NCBI RefSeq assembly: GCF_003846175.1
Contig: NZ_ML123054.1
Location: 155,585 to 219,584, forward strand
From: Streptomyces sp. ADI95-17
GTDB taxonomy: Bacteria > Actinomycetota > Actinomycetes > Streptomycetales > Streptomycetaceae
Direction of reading: 5' to 3'
Length of the DNA: 64,000 bases
In this document: in pieces, positions 34,474 to 42,537 of the stretch
Numbering within the stretch: the first letter of the stretch is position 1
How the letters are laid out: each line of letters starts with the position of its first letter
Notes under the pieces: generated by a model
What the model saw: only the letters and a program-made list of their open reading frames with translations
Database searches by the model: none
What the model was told of the DNA's origin: nothing
Translations under genes and position numbers: made by a program

Positions 34474-34806
34474 GTGAACGGTGACGTGAGTCGTCTGCGC
34501 GGTGGCCTCGCCCGGCTGCTCCGCCCCGCCGGACTGCTGCTCTTCCTCATCACCGAGGTGCTCCTCGCCGAGGGCGGCAGCCTCTCCGCCGCGGTCGCGC
34601 TCGCCGCGACCGCCGCCGCAGGCTCCGCGCTCGCCGTCGCCTCCCTCATCAGCGCCCGGTGCGCCGCCCCGGTGCCCCGCACCCGGGTCCGTACCGCCAT
34701 CCGCGACCGGGAGAAACGCACCGCGTTCCTGCCGCAGCGGGATCCCGACGCCAAGGGGCGCAGGCGCCCCCGAGCCCCCGGCCGTGCCCTTCCGACGGCC
34801 GCGTAG
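34474..34806 (+). CDS. DUF6412 small membrane protein
   Basis: A 110-residue protein with two hydrophobic segments (RPAGLLLFLITEVLLAEGG and AAVALAATAAAGSALAVASL) and a basic C-terminal tail (RTAIRDREKRTAFLPQRDPD). The DUF6412 family usually sits directly before a YidC-type insertase gene, as here, and may assist it. The GTG at 34474 has GAGGGGAGGGG upstream. Confidence 0.82.
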   Translation: MNGDVSRLRGGLARLLRPAGLLLFLITEVLLAEGGSLSAAVALAATAAAGSALAVASLISARCAAPVPRTRVRTAIRDREKRTAFLPQRDPDAKGRRRPRAPGRALPTAA

Positions 34807-34838
34807 GGGCGCGCAGCAGTAGCAGCCACTCCCCAGCG

Positions 34839-34934
34839 GGCACCACTCATCGGCGCCTGGCAGGCACCACTCATCGGCGCCTGGCAGGCACCGATCATCG
34901 GTGTCTCGCAGGCACCACTCATCGGTGCCCCGCG
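34839..34934. repeat. Four tandem 24-bp repeats
   Basis: Units at 34839, 34863, 34887 and 34911, each starting GGCACC and containing ATCATCGG or CTCATCGG. The first two are identical and the last two vary. The tract lies between the DUF6412 stop and the yidC start, so it is in the leader of yidC or in the intercistronic RNA. Confidence 0.9.
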
Positions 34935-34996
34935 CGGTCCGTCATGCCGAGTCCGTACTTACTCCCGGCACGACGAGACCCCCGGAGGGCTCATCC

Positions 34997-35767
34997 ATGT
35001 CCGTCTTCATGTCCGCATTCGCCAGTCTGGTCGGCGCGCTGGCCGATCTGCTGCACCCGCTCTTCCAGACCGCCTCCGCCGCCGCCGCGATCGTGCTGTT
35101 CACCGCCCTCGTACGGCTCGCCGTGCACCCGCTGTCGCGGGCCGCGGCGCGGGGGCAGAAGGCCCGCACCAGGCTCCAGCCGCAGATCGCCGCGCTGCGC
35201 AAGAAGCACGGCAAGAACCCCGAGCGGATGCAGAAGGCGCTCATGGAACTGCACAAGGAGGAGAAGGTCTCGCCGCTCTCCGGCTGCCTGCCCAGCCTGT
35301 TGCAGATGCCCGCCTTCTTCCTGCTCTACCACCTCTTCTCCAGCCAGAAGATCGGCGGCGAGCCCAACGAGCTCCTCGGCCACCAGCTCTTCGACGCCCC
35401 GCTCGGCGAGCGCTGGCACGACGCGCTCTCGCACGGCGGGATGTTCGGCCCGCAGGGACTGGTCTACCTCGGCCTCTTCGCGATCGTCGCCGCCGTGGCC
35501 ACGTTCAACTTCCGGCGTACGAAGCGGCAGATGGCCGCCAACCCCGTCGCTCCGACCACCGGCCCCGACGGGCAGCCGGTGCCCGGCATGGGCGCGATGA
35601 CGAAGCTGATGCCGCTGATGTCCTTCGCCACCCTGTTCACCGTGTCCGTCGTGCCGCTCGCCGCCGCGCTGTACGTCGTCACCAGCACCACCTGGACCGC
35701 GGTCGAGCGGGCCGTGCTCTACCGCGACATGCCGGCCGCCAAGGCCACCGTGGCCACCGCGGCGTGA
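34997..35767 (+). CDS. YidC/Oxa1-type membrane protein insertase
   Basis: A 256-residue insertase, shorter than the main actinobacterial YidC. Helix 1 is followed by the positively charged loop RAAARGQKARTRLQPQIAAL and KKHGKNPERMQKALMELHKE, then PLSGCLPSLLQMPAFFLLYH (the conserved core helix). Two further helices (VYLGLFAIVAAVATF, LMPLMSFATLFTVSVVPLAA) precede the C-terminal WTAVERAVLYR. The ATG at 34997 has GGAGG upstream. It is probably a second, accessory paralog working with DUF6412. Confidence 0.9.
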   Translation: MSVFMSAFASLVGALADLLHPLFQTASAAAAIVLFTALVRLAVHPLSRAAARGQKARTRLQPQIAALRKKHGKNPERMQKALMELHKEEKVSPLSGCLPSLLQMPAFFLLYHLFSSQKIGGEPNELLGHQLFDAPLGERWHDALSHGGMFGPQGLVYLGLFAIVAAVATFNFRRTKRQMAANPVAPTTGPDGQPVPGMGAMTKLMPLMSFATLFTVSVVPLAAALYVVTSTTWTAVERAVLYRDMPAAKATVATAA

Positions 35768-35903
35768 CCGCGGACGCGGGGGTGCCGGTCCAGTGTGTGA
35801 ACAGGGTCTTGCGGAGTGATCGGAGGTCTTGGACGATCGGACAAGCCTGCGATGGCCGCCACCCATCCGACGGGCCCGATCTCGACCAAGGGGAGATAGA
35901 CCG

Positions 35904-36764
35904 TTGAAGCTGCTTCGTGTGGGTACGGCAGGCGCGGAACGACCGGCGCTGCTGGACGGGAACGGAACCCTGCGCGACCTGTCGGGAATCGTCACCGACA
36001 TCGACAGTGCCCTGCTCGCGGACGAGTCCGCGCTTGCCCGGGTACGGGCCGCCGCGGCCGCGCCCGGCGAGCTGCCCGAGCTCGACGCCGAGGGGCTGCG
36101 GGTCGGGCCGCCGCTCGCCCGGATCGGCAAGATCGTGTGCATCGGGCTGAACTACCACGACCACGCCACCGAGACGGGAGCGGCGATACCGACCGAGCCG
36201 ATCCTGTTCTTCAAGGCGCCGGACACCGTCGTCGGGCCCGACGACACGGTGCTGGTGCCGCGCGGCAGCGTCAAGACCGACTGGGAGGTCGAGCTCGCGG
36301 TCGTCATCGGGCGCACCGCCCGCTACCTGGAATCCGCCGAGGAGGGGCTCGCGCACGTCGCCGGTTACGCGACCGCGCACGATGTCTCCGAGCGCGAGTT
36401 CCAGATCGAGCGCGGGGGCACCTGGGACAAGGGCAAGAACTGCGAGACGTTCAACCCGCTGGGTCCGTGGCTGGTGACGGCGGACGAGGTCGCCGACCCG
36501 CAGGCGCTGTCGCTGAAGCTCTGGGTCAACGGCGAGCTGAAGCAGGACGGCACGACGGCCGACCAGATCTTCCCGGTGGGCGAGGTCGTCCGGTACCTGA
36601 GCCACTTCATGACGCTCTACCCGGGCGATGTGATCAACACCGGGACGCCGGCCGGGGTCGCCCTCGGTCAGCCCGAGCCCAAGCCGTATCTGCGGGCCGG
36701 GGACGTCGTCGAGCTGGAGATCGCCGGGCTGGGACGGCAGCGCCAGGAGCTCAAGGACGCGTAA
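35904..36764 (+). CDS. Fumarylacetoacetate hydrolase family enzyme
   Basis: A 286-residue FAH-fold enzyme that cleaves or isomerises C-C bonds in diketo or ureido acids. The TTG at 35904 is chosen because GGGGAG lies eight nt upstream and no ATG or GTG is near. Conserved blocks are CIGLNYHDHATETG, PILFFKAPDTVVGP, DWEVELAVVIGRTARY (metal-binding E-x-E), GYATAHDVSEREFQIE, GPWLVTADEV, FPVGEVVRYLSHFMTLYPGD and NTGTPAGVALG. It stands alone; the substrate (ureidoglycolate, homoprotocatechuate-type product or acylpyruvate) cannot be decided. Confidence 0.9.
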   Translation: MKLLRVGTAGAERPALLDGNGTLRDLSGIVTDIDSALLADESALARVRAAAAAPGELPELDAEGLRVGPPLARIGKIVCIGLNYHDHATETGAAIPTEPILFFKAPDTVVGPDDTVLVPRGSVKTDWEVELAVVIGRTARYLESAEEGLAHVAGYATAHDVSEREFQIERGGTWDKGKNCETFNPLGPWLVTADEVADPQALSLKLWVNGELKQDGTTADQIFPVGEVVRYLSHFMTLYPGDVINTGTPAGVALGQPEPKPYLRAGDVVELEIAGLGRQRQELKDA

Positions 36765-36774
36765 CGGGTGCGGA

Positions 36775-36807
36775 GGGGAAGGGCGGGGCGACCGCCCGCC
36801 CCTCCCC
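36775..36807. terminator. Hairpin terminator between convergent genes
   Basis: Arms 36775-36787 and 36795-36807 pair in 12 of 13 positions around a 7-nt loop, 11 bp after the FAH gene stop and 37 bp before the opposing gene's stop. It is probably bidirectional. Confidence 0.75.
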
Positions 36808-36843
36808 GAGCGGGCCGGCCCCCCTCACGGAGTCATGCGGCAG

Positions 36844-37323
36844 TCACGCGTCGAGCGTCGTCGCGAACCGCTCCAGCGCCGCGACCACCATCGCGTGGTC
36901 CTCCGCCTGGGGCAGCCCCGAGACCGTGACCGAGCCGATGACGCCCGCGCCCTCGACCGCGATGGGGAACGAGCCGCCGTGTGCGGCATAGACGTCCGGG
37001 TCCAGGCGCGAGGAGTCCTCGAAGGTCGTCCCCTTCGCCCGGAACCGGGTTCCGACCAGGTACGAACTCTCGCCGTACCGCTCCACGACCCTGCGCTTGC
37101 GGTCGGCCCAGGCGTCGTTGTCCGCGCTCGAACCCGGCAGCGCGGCGTGGAACATCTGCTGTGCGCCGCGCCGGATGTCGATCGCGACCGGGGCGTGGCT
37201 CTCCCGGGCCATCGAGACGAGCAGGGCGCCGAGGGCGTACGCGTCGTCGTAGCTGAAGTGCGGCAGTGTCAGCCGACGCTCCTGGGCGATGAGCTCGGAG
37301 ACGGTCGGAGCGGTGTGGCTCAT
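36844..37323 (-). CDS. Haem-degrading (HbpS/GlcG-like, UPF0303) protein
   Basis: A 159-residue protein of the UPF0303 branch of the HbpS-like fold: SYDDAYALGALLVSMARESH, VAIDIRRGAQQMFHAALPGS, NDAWADRKRRVVERYGESSY and AHGGSFPIAVEGAGVIGSVT in order. Members bind haem or small cofactors; the exact activity is unproven. The ATG overlaps the TGA of the oxidoreductase gene (ATGA), so the two are translated as a unit and may act on the same substrate. Confidence 0.85.
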   Translation of the reverse strand: MSHTAPTVSELIAQERRLTLPHFSYDDAYALGALLVSMARESHAPVAIDIRRGAQQMFHAALPGSSADNDAWADRKRRVVERYGESSYLVGTRFRAKGTTFEDSSRLDPDVYAAHGGSFPIAVEGAGVIGSVTVSGLPQAEDHAMVVAALERFATTLDA

Positions 37324-38600
37324 ACGGGCTGCTCCTCGGTATCGGGGAAGTCGGTGGAGTCGGAATCGGAGTCGGTGGCGGACGGCGCCGTCGTGGCGGG
37401 CAGTTTCACGGTGACTCCCTCGTGGGCCGAGCGGCGGGCCGCCTCCAGGACATCCAGAGCGGCCGCCGCCTGAAGGGCGGTCACCGGATTCTCACCCGCT
37501 CCGCGCAGCGCGGCGGTGACCGCCGCGTAGTACGCGGGGTAGTCGCCCGGCAGTGAACGGACCGGGGTGCCGCCGCCCGTCGCCGGGGACTCGCCCGAGC
37601 CGATCCGGCCCCACAGCGCCTCGGGCTCCTCGCCCCACGGCCGGTCCGCCGCCGGACGCAGGCCCGCGCGCAGGTCGGCCTCCTGCGGGTCGAGACCGTA
37701 CTTCACATAGCCGGCGCTCCGGCCGAGCACCCGGAAGCGCGGGCCGAGCTGGGCCGTCGTGGCACTGACGTACAGATGCGAGCGCACCCCGTTCACATGG
37801 GTGATCGCGATGAACGTGTCGTCGTCGGCGGCGGCACCGGGGCGGCGTACGTCGGACTCCGCGTACACCAGTGCCGCCGGTCCGAACAGGGTGAGCGCCT
37901 GGTCGACGACGTGGCTGCCCAGGTCGTACAGCAGCCCGCCGATCTCCTGCGGGTCGCCCGACTCGCGCCAGCCGCCCTTCGGCTGCGGGCGCCACCGCTC
38001 GAAGCGGGACTCGAAGCGCTGTACCTCGCCCAGCGCGCCGTCCGCGATCAGGCGGGCGAGAGTCAGGAAGTCGTTGTCCCAGCGACGGTTCTGGAAGACC
38101 GAGAGCAGCAGCCCGCGCTCCTCGGCCAGGGCCGCGAGCGCCCGCGCCTCGGCCGCCGTACCGGCGACCGGCTTGTCCACGACGACCGGCAGACCGGCCT
38201 CCAGCGCGGCGGTCGCGATCGGGACATGGGTCTTGTTCGGCGAGGCGATCACGATCAGGTCGAGCGGGTCGAGCGGATTGTCCGGGCCGGGCGCGTCGGG
38301 GCCGTCCGTGCGCTCCCACAGCTCCTGCGGCGACGCGGCGAACCGTACGCCGGGGAACTCGGCGCGCGCCTGGGCCCGCCGCTCCTCGTTCGAGGTGACG
38401 ATCGTGTCGAGGACCAGACCGTCGGTCGCGGCGATCAGCGGGGCGTGGAAGACGGAACCCGCCAGGCCGTAGCCGACGAGCCCGACACGCAGCGGGGCGC
38501 CGGACGGCCCGGGAGTCCCGCCCGGTCCGGGGGCCCCGGACGCTGCGGGCGTCGCGTGGGTCTCGTGGGTCGCGTTGCCAGTCGTGTCTGCGCCAGTCAT
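37320..38600 (-). CDS. Gfo/Idh/MocA family oxidoreductase
   Basis: A 426-residue NAD(P)-dependent dehydrogenase, typically for sugars or inositols. A Gly/Pro/Thr-rich leader (1-35) precedes the Rossmann motif LRVGLVGYGLAGSVFHAPLI. The conserved EKP-type motif reads VVVDKPVAGTAAEARALA, and the C-terminal domain has FESRFERWRPQPKGGWRESG, LYDLGSHVVDQALTLFG and VNGVRSHLYVS. The ATG at 38600 is used; a GTG at 38609 is in frame. A dyad in the promoter and a divergent ROK regulator suggest sugar-responsive control. Confidence 0.9.
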   Translation of the reverse strand: MTGADTTGNATHETHATPAASGAPGPGGTPGPSGAPLRVGLVGYGLAGSVFHAPLIAATDGLVLDTIVTSNEERRAQARAEFPGVRFAASPQELWERTDGPDAPGPDNPLDPLDLIVIASPNKTHVPIATAALEAGLPVVVDKPVAGTAAEARALAALAEERGLLLSVFQNRRWDNDFLTLARLIADGALGEVQRFESRFERWRPQPKGGWRESGDPQEIGGLLYDLGSHVVDQALTLFGPAALVYAESDVRRPGAAADDDTFIAITHVNGVRSHLYVSATTAQLGPRFRVLGRSAGYVKYGLDPQEADLRAGLRPAADRPWGEEPEALWGRIGSGESPATGGGTPVRSLPGDYPAYYAAVTAALRGAGENPVTALQAAAALDVLEAARRSAHEGVTVKLPATTAPSATDSDSDSTDFPDTEEQPV

Positions 38601-38613
38601 GTCTGCCACTTAA

Positions 38614-38626
38614 GCAACGCTGTTGC
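38614..38626. promoter_or_regulatory. Putative ROK operator
   Basis: GCAAC-GCT-GTTGC dyad between the divergent oxidoreductase and ROK genes, 14 bp before the former and 31 bp before the latter. TTGCCA overlapping its right arm, 17 bp from ACAATG, is a possible promoter of the ROK gene. ROK repressors usually control the adjacent divergent gene and themselves. Confidence 0.5.
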
Positions 38627-38656
38627 CATAGTGCAAGCGACAGCGACAATGGTGCG

Positions 38657-39778
38657 GTGAACAGGAGTAATAGCGGCGCCAACCTGCCGACGCTGCGCAG
38701 CCACAACGCGGCGCTGGTGCTGGATCTGCTGCGGGCGGCGGGCGAGTGCGGCATCAGCAGGCTCGAACTCGCCGAGCGCACGGGGCTCACGCCACAGGCC
38801 GTCAGCAAGATCACCGCCCGGCTGCGGGCCGAGGGCCTGGCGGCCGGGGCGGGCCACCGGGCCTCCACCGGGGGCAAGCCGCGCACCGTGCTGCGACTGG
38901 TGCCGGACGCGGGGTACGCGGTCGGCCTGCACCTGGACCGCGACGAGCTGACGGCGGTGCTCGTCGACCTGTCCGGCGCGGTCGCCGCGAGCCGCACCGC
39001 CCCGCTGGACCTCGGCGCCCCGGCGGACGAGGTCCTCGCGGCGGCGACGGAGGCGGTGACCGCGGTACGGGCCGGGGCGCCGGGGCCCGGTCCGGGGGAC
39101 CGGCCGGTGCTCGGGGTGGGCGTCGCGGTCCCCGGCCCGCTCGACCACCGGGGCGGGGTGCTGCACCGCGTCACCGGGTTTCCGCAGTGGGACGGCTATC
39201 CGTTGCGGGACGCGCTCGCGATACGGACCGGGCTGCCCGTCGTCGTCGACAAGGACACCAATGCCGCCGCCCTCGGGCTCGCCCTGCGGGCGGCGGGCGG
39301 CGGCGACTTCGCGTATCTGCACCTGGGGACCGGGCTCGGCGCCGGGCTGGTCCTCGGCGGGGCGCTGCATCGCGGGGCCAGGACCGCGGCCGGTGAGTTC
39401 GGCCACCAGACCGTCCAGCTGGACGGGCCGGTCTGCGGCTGCGGGGGGCGGGGCTGCATCGAGGCGCTCTGCCTCGCCGCGGTCGCCCGGGGGGACGTCG
39501 CGGAGGCGGCCCGGGTGCTGGGGACCGGCGCCGCGAACCTGGTCGGGCTGCTGGACATCGACCGGGTGGTGCTGGGCGGCCGTACGGTGGCCGCCGATCC
39601 CGAGGCCTACGTACGGGGTGTCCGGGCCGTGATCGACGAGCGAGCCGCGCTGGGCGGCATCGACGCCCCGGTACCGGTGACCGCCGCCGGAGGAGGCGAC
39701 CGACCGGTCGCCGAAGGAGCCGCCCAACTGATCCTGGCACCCCTCTTCGGGCGGGCGGGCGGCACGTACGGGGCGTGA
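38657..39778 (+). CDS. ROK-family transcriptional regulator
   Basis: A 373-residue repressor. The winged HTH is at ~15-70 (ALVLDLLRAAGECGISRLEL, ERTGLTPQAVSKITARLRAE). The ROK sugar-kinase-like domain has a phosphate-binding VGVAVPGPLDHRGG block, DKDTNAAALGLALRAAGGGD, LHLGTGLGAGLVLGGALHRG, EFGHQT and the zinc motif CGCGGRGCIEALC. The GTG at 38657 is close to the inferred promoter, so the leader is short. Divergence from the oxidoreductase/haem-degrading pair suggests that it represses them until a sugar binds. Confidence 0.9.
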   Translation: MNRSNSGANLPTLRSHNAALVLDLLRAAGECGISRLELAERTGLTPQAVSKITARLRAEGLAAGAGHRASTGGKPRTVLRLVPDAGYAVGLHLDRDELTAVLVDLSGAVAASRTAPLDLGAPADEVLAAATEAVTAVRAGAPGPGPGDRPVLGVGVAVPGPLDHRGGVLHRVTGFPQWDGYPLRDALAIRTGLPVVVDKDTNAAALGLALRAAGGGDFAYLHLGTGLGAGLVLGGALHRGARTAAGEFGHQTVQLDGPVCGCGGRGCIEALCLAAVARGDVAEAARVLGTGAANLVGLLDIDRVVLGGRTVAADPEAYVRGVRAVIDERAALGGIDAPVPVTAAGGGDRPVAEGAAQLILAPLFGRAGGTYGA

Positions 39779-40124
39779 GCCGGGGAGGCGGGGCGGTGGC
39801 GCGTACGGGGTCGTGAGCCGGGGAGGCGGGGCGGCGCGGGCGCCGACCGGGCGGTGTGTGCAGGGCGTGAGTGAGGTGGACGCGGCGGGGCGGGGTGGCT
39901 GGACCGGTCGTGCAGGGTGAGGCAGAGGCAGAGGCAGAGGCAGAGGCAGAGGCAGAAGCAGAAGTAGAAGCGGAGGCGGAGGTGTGGGGTGCGGGACCCC
40001 GGGACTGGGCCGATCGGGGGGATTGCGGGGGCCGGCCGGGCGGGGCCGCGGCATGTCGGGGCCGGGTGCCTCGCGCGTGCGTGGCAGCGTCGCGGCCCAG
40101 AACCGGTGAACTCCGGCGCACGGG
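39779..40124. repeat. Intergenic 346 bp with direct repeats and a GAGGCA microsatellite
   Basis: No credible gene. A copy of GTGAGCCGGGGAGGCGGGGC occurs at about 39776 (overlapping the ROK stop) and again 36 bp later. From 39919 to 39984 there are eleven hexamer units, six perfect GAGGCA followed by five variants (GAAGCA, GAAGTA, GAAGCG, GAGGCG, GAGGTG). Such a tract is expected to vary in length. Confidence 0.85.
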
Positions 40125-41504
40125 GTGAGCCGACCGTTCGGCGACCAGCGAAGGATGATCCCCCAGATGCCCCCCACACCGCCCCCGGCCGGGCCGCCCC
40201 CCAGGGCCGCCGCACCGGCCGGCCCGGCGCCCGGCCGCGTACCGGGTTCGGCGCCCGGCCGGATCGCCGACTCCATCCCCAGCGCCAGCCCCACGTCCAT
40301 CCCCCTGACCACGGCCGCGTCCATCCCGGTGTTCACCGCCTCCGCGCGTCCCGCCTCGCCCCCGCCGTCCCCCGGGCGCACCCGGCACGGATTCGCGCTC
40401 GGGCTGGCCGCGGCGAGCGTCGTCCCCGCCGTCGTGCTCGGCGGCACATCCGTCGTGCCCGCCTCCGCCGCCTCCTCGGCGACCCCGGTCTCCTCGCCCG
40501 GCTCCACCACCGCCGACCAGCAGCCCGCCTGTGGTGATCCGGCGGCGAAGGACTTCCCGATCAGCACCCGCATCCGCGGCGGCCCGGACACGTACGCGTC
40601 CGGCGGCGGCTACGGAACCTGGTTCCTGGAGCTGACCAACACCACGACCGAGTCGTGCCGGGCCATCCACCCCGTGCTCGTCCTCACCGACGAGGACCGC
40701 AAGCTGACCTCGGACCAGATCCAGCTGAAGTTCTCCGAGCAGGCCCGCCCCGGCACCGAGCACCGCGTCACCTGGGAGACCACCGACCTGGACGAGCACA
40801 TCGGCGTCTTCGGCGGCACGGGCGGCGACTCGTTCGACGGCTTCACCGTCCCCGCCGGCCGCACCGTCACCATCCAGGTCCGGATGGCGTTCACCTCCGA
40901 CACCAGCCCCGGCCGGATCACCGTCAACGCCGCCATCGTCCAGCGACAGCGCGCGGCGGGCGGCACGGCCGGCAAGCCGGGCAAGGACGACGGGGCCTGG
41001 GTCGGCGAGTCCGAGGACTACCCCTTCACCGTCGTCGAGGACAGCGACGCCGTCGATACGGGGGATACAGGGGACACGGGTGATACGGATGACACGAGTG
41101 ACACGGGTGATACGGATGACACGAGTGACACGAGTGTCACCGGTGAGACGGGCGAGGTCGGCGGCACCGGAGAAACCCCGCCCGACACCCGGCCCGACAC
41201 TCCGCCCGACACCCGGCCGGACGCGAACCGGCCCGGCGCCGACACCGGTACCACCACCGACACCGGTACCGATACTGATCCCGACTCCACCACCGACTCC
41301 ACCACCGACTCCACCACCGACTCCACCACCGGCCCCCGGCCGCCCGCCGAGCCCGGCCGGACCCCTGCGGACGGCGTCCGCCCGGAGCTGGCCGCGACCG
41401 GCCCGGGCGGCGTCCCGCCGGCCGGCCTCACCGTCGCCGGGCTCCTGATCGGCGGCGGCGCGATGGTGGTCCGGGCCCGTCGGCTGCGCCGCGCGCACCG
41501 CTGA
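40125..41504 (+). CDS. Sortase-anchored surface protein with LAATG signal
   Basis: A 459-residue secreted protein. The GTG at 40125 opens a Pro/Ala-rich leader of ~85 residues before the signal peptide (HGFALGLAAASVVPAVVLGG, AxA cleavage near PASAAS); a GTG at 40329 would give a more normal signal sequence and may be the true start. The mature domain has two cysteines (QQPACGDPA, TESCRAIH) and an Ig-like pattern. A long Asp/Thr repeat spacer (DTGDTGDTDDTSD, TTDSTTDSTTDS) leads to the sorting signal LAATG, a hydrophobic stretch (AGLTVAGLLIGGGAMVV) and a basic tail. LAxTG is the signal used by class E sortases, one of which is at 31768-32574. Confidence 0.82.
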   Translation: MSRPFGDQRRMIPQMPPTPPPAGPPPRAAAPAGPAPGRVPGSAPGRIADSIPSASPTSIPLTTAASIPVFTASARPASPPPSPGRTRHGFALGLAAASVVPAVVLGGTSVVPASAASSATPVSSPGSTTADQQPACGDPAAKDFPISTRIRGGPDTYASGGGYGTWFLELTNTTTESCRAIHPVLVLTDEDRKLTSDQIQLKFSEQARPGTEHRVTWETTDLDEHIGVFGGTGGDSFDGFTVPAGRTVTIQVRMAFTSDTSPGRITVNAAIVQRQRAAGGTAGKPGKDDGAWVGESEDYPFTVVEDSDAVDTGDTGDTGDTDDTSDTGDTDDTSDTSVTGETGEVGGTGETPPDTRPDTPPDTRPDANRPGADTGTTTDTGTDTDPDSTTDSTTDSTTDSTTGPRPPAEPGRTPADGVRPELAATGPGGVPPAGLTVAGLLIGGGAMVVRARRLRRAHR

Positions 41505-41598
41505 ACCGGCCTCGGGCCACCCCCCAGGCCATCCCCGGACCACCCCTCCCGCGCCCGGATGTTCACAGATGTTCATGTGCGTCTGCCACCATCGGGAC

Positions 41599-42369
41599 GT
41601 GGACTACCCGTACGACCAGGCACCTGGCGCACCCATCCGCTCCGGCATCCCGGAGCACGGCCGTATTCCCAAGTACTACGCGGTCAAGGCTCATGTCTCC
41701 TCTCTCATAGCGGAGTTGGGCGAGGGCGGCATGCTGCCCACCGAACGCGATCTGGCCGAGCGCTACGAGGTCTCGCGCGAGACGGTGCGCCAGGCGCTGC
41801 GGGAACTCCTGCTGGAGGGGCGGCTCGCCCGCCAGGGGCGCGGCACCGTCGTCGCGGGCCCCAAGCTGGAACAGCCGCTCTCGCTGGCGAGTTACACCGA
41901 GGGCGTACGCCGTCAGGGCCGCACGCCGGGCCGTCATCTCATCGGGCTTGAGCGGTTCCCCTGCCCCGAGGCGCTCGCCGCCGACATCGGGGTGGAGCGC
42001 GGCGATCCGGTCTGGCACCTGGAGCGGGTGCTGCTCGCCGACGACGACCGGGTCGGCCTTGAGAGCACGTACGTCTCCGTCGCCCGGCTGCCCGACCTGG
42101 ACACGGACTTCGAGCCCGACTCGTCCTTCTACGCCTACCTCCGCGACCGGCTCCAGATCCCCTTCGGCGATGCCGACGAGCGGATCGAGACGGTGCTCGC
42201 GACACCGCGCGAGGCGCTGCTCATCGGAACGCCGCCCGCACTGCCCATGCTGCTGATCCACCGGATCTCGCGCGACACCGCCGGGAAGCCGCTGGAGCGT
42301 GTACGGACCCTCTACCGCGGCGACAGGTTCTCCTTCACCGCGCACCTGGGCCCGCAGGACGGCTGCTGA
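41599..42369 (+). CDS. GntR-family (HutC/UTRA) regulator of phosphonate genes
   Basis: About 256 residues. The winged HTH is at ~25-85 (YYAVKAHVSSLIAELGEGGM, LPTERDLAERYEVSRETVRQ) and the UTRA effector domain follows (SLASYTEGVRRQGRTPGRHL, PVWHLERVLLADDDRVGLES, LIHRISRDTAGKPLERVRTL). The GTG at 41599 is chosen; ATGs at 41569 and 41575 are in frame. It lies directly upstream of a phosphonate uptake/degradation operon in the same direction. A HutC-type half-palindromic sequence occurs before that operon and before the phosphodiesterase gene but was not found before this gene itself. Confidence 0.88.
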   Translation: MDYPYDQAPGAPIRSGIPEHGRIPKYYAVKAHVSSLIAELGEGGMLPTERDLAERYEVSRETVRQALRELLLEGRLARQGRGTVVAGPKLEQPLSLASYTEGVRRQGRTPGRHLIGLERFPCPEALAADIGVERGDPVWHLERVLLADDDRVGLESTYVSVARLPDLDTDFEPDSSFYAYLRDRLQIPFGDADERIETVLATPREALLIGTPPALPMLLIHRISRDTAGKPLERVRTLYRGDRFSFTAHLGPQDGC

Positions 42370-42446
42370 ACGACCGTGTCCCCGAACGACCGTGTCCCCG
42401 AGTGACCACACTCCCTGACGGTCGACCCATCAAGATAACGAGAACG

Positions 42447-42461
42447 TAACGGGTCTAGGCC
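42447..42461. promoter_or_regulatory. Putative GntR/PhnF-type operator before phosphonate operon
   Basis: TAACGGGTCTAGGCC. The core GGTCTAGGCC is an imperfect dyad fitting the HutC pattern GT-N-TA-N-AC and resembles the PhnF site of mycobacteria (TGGTATAGACCA). The 12-nt block TAACGGGTCTAG recurs exactly at 48412 before the phosphodiesterase gene. It lies 77 nt upstream of the first structural gene. Confidence 0.6.
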
Positions 42462-42537
42462 AAGCTTGGGGCCCAGTTCACCCTCCCGTTGCCGCACGGC
42501 TCGATGCGGGTCACTCGCCCCGAGGAGCGTAGCCGCC

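Noticed and set aside
42476..42497. PHO box (GTTCACC-type direct repeat) before the phosphonate operon
   Set aside because: The first repeat fits but the second (CGTTGCC) is poor, and it lies close to the start codon; the GntR-type site is the stronger signal.
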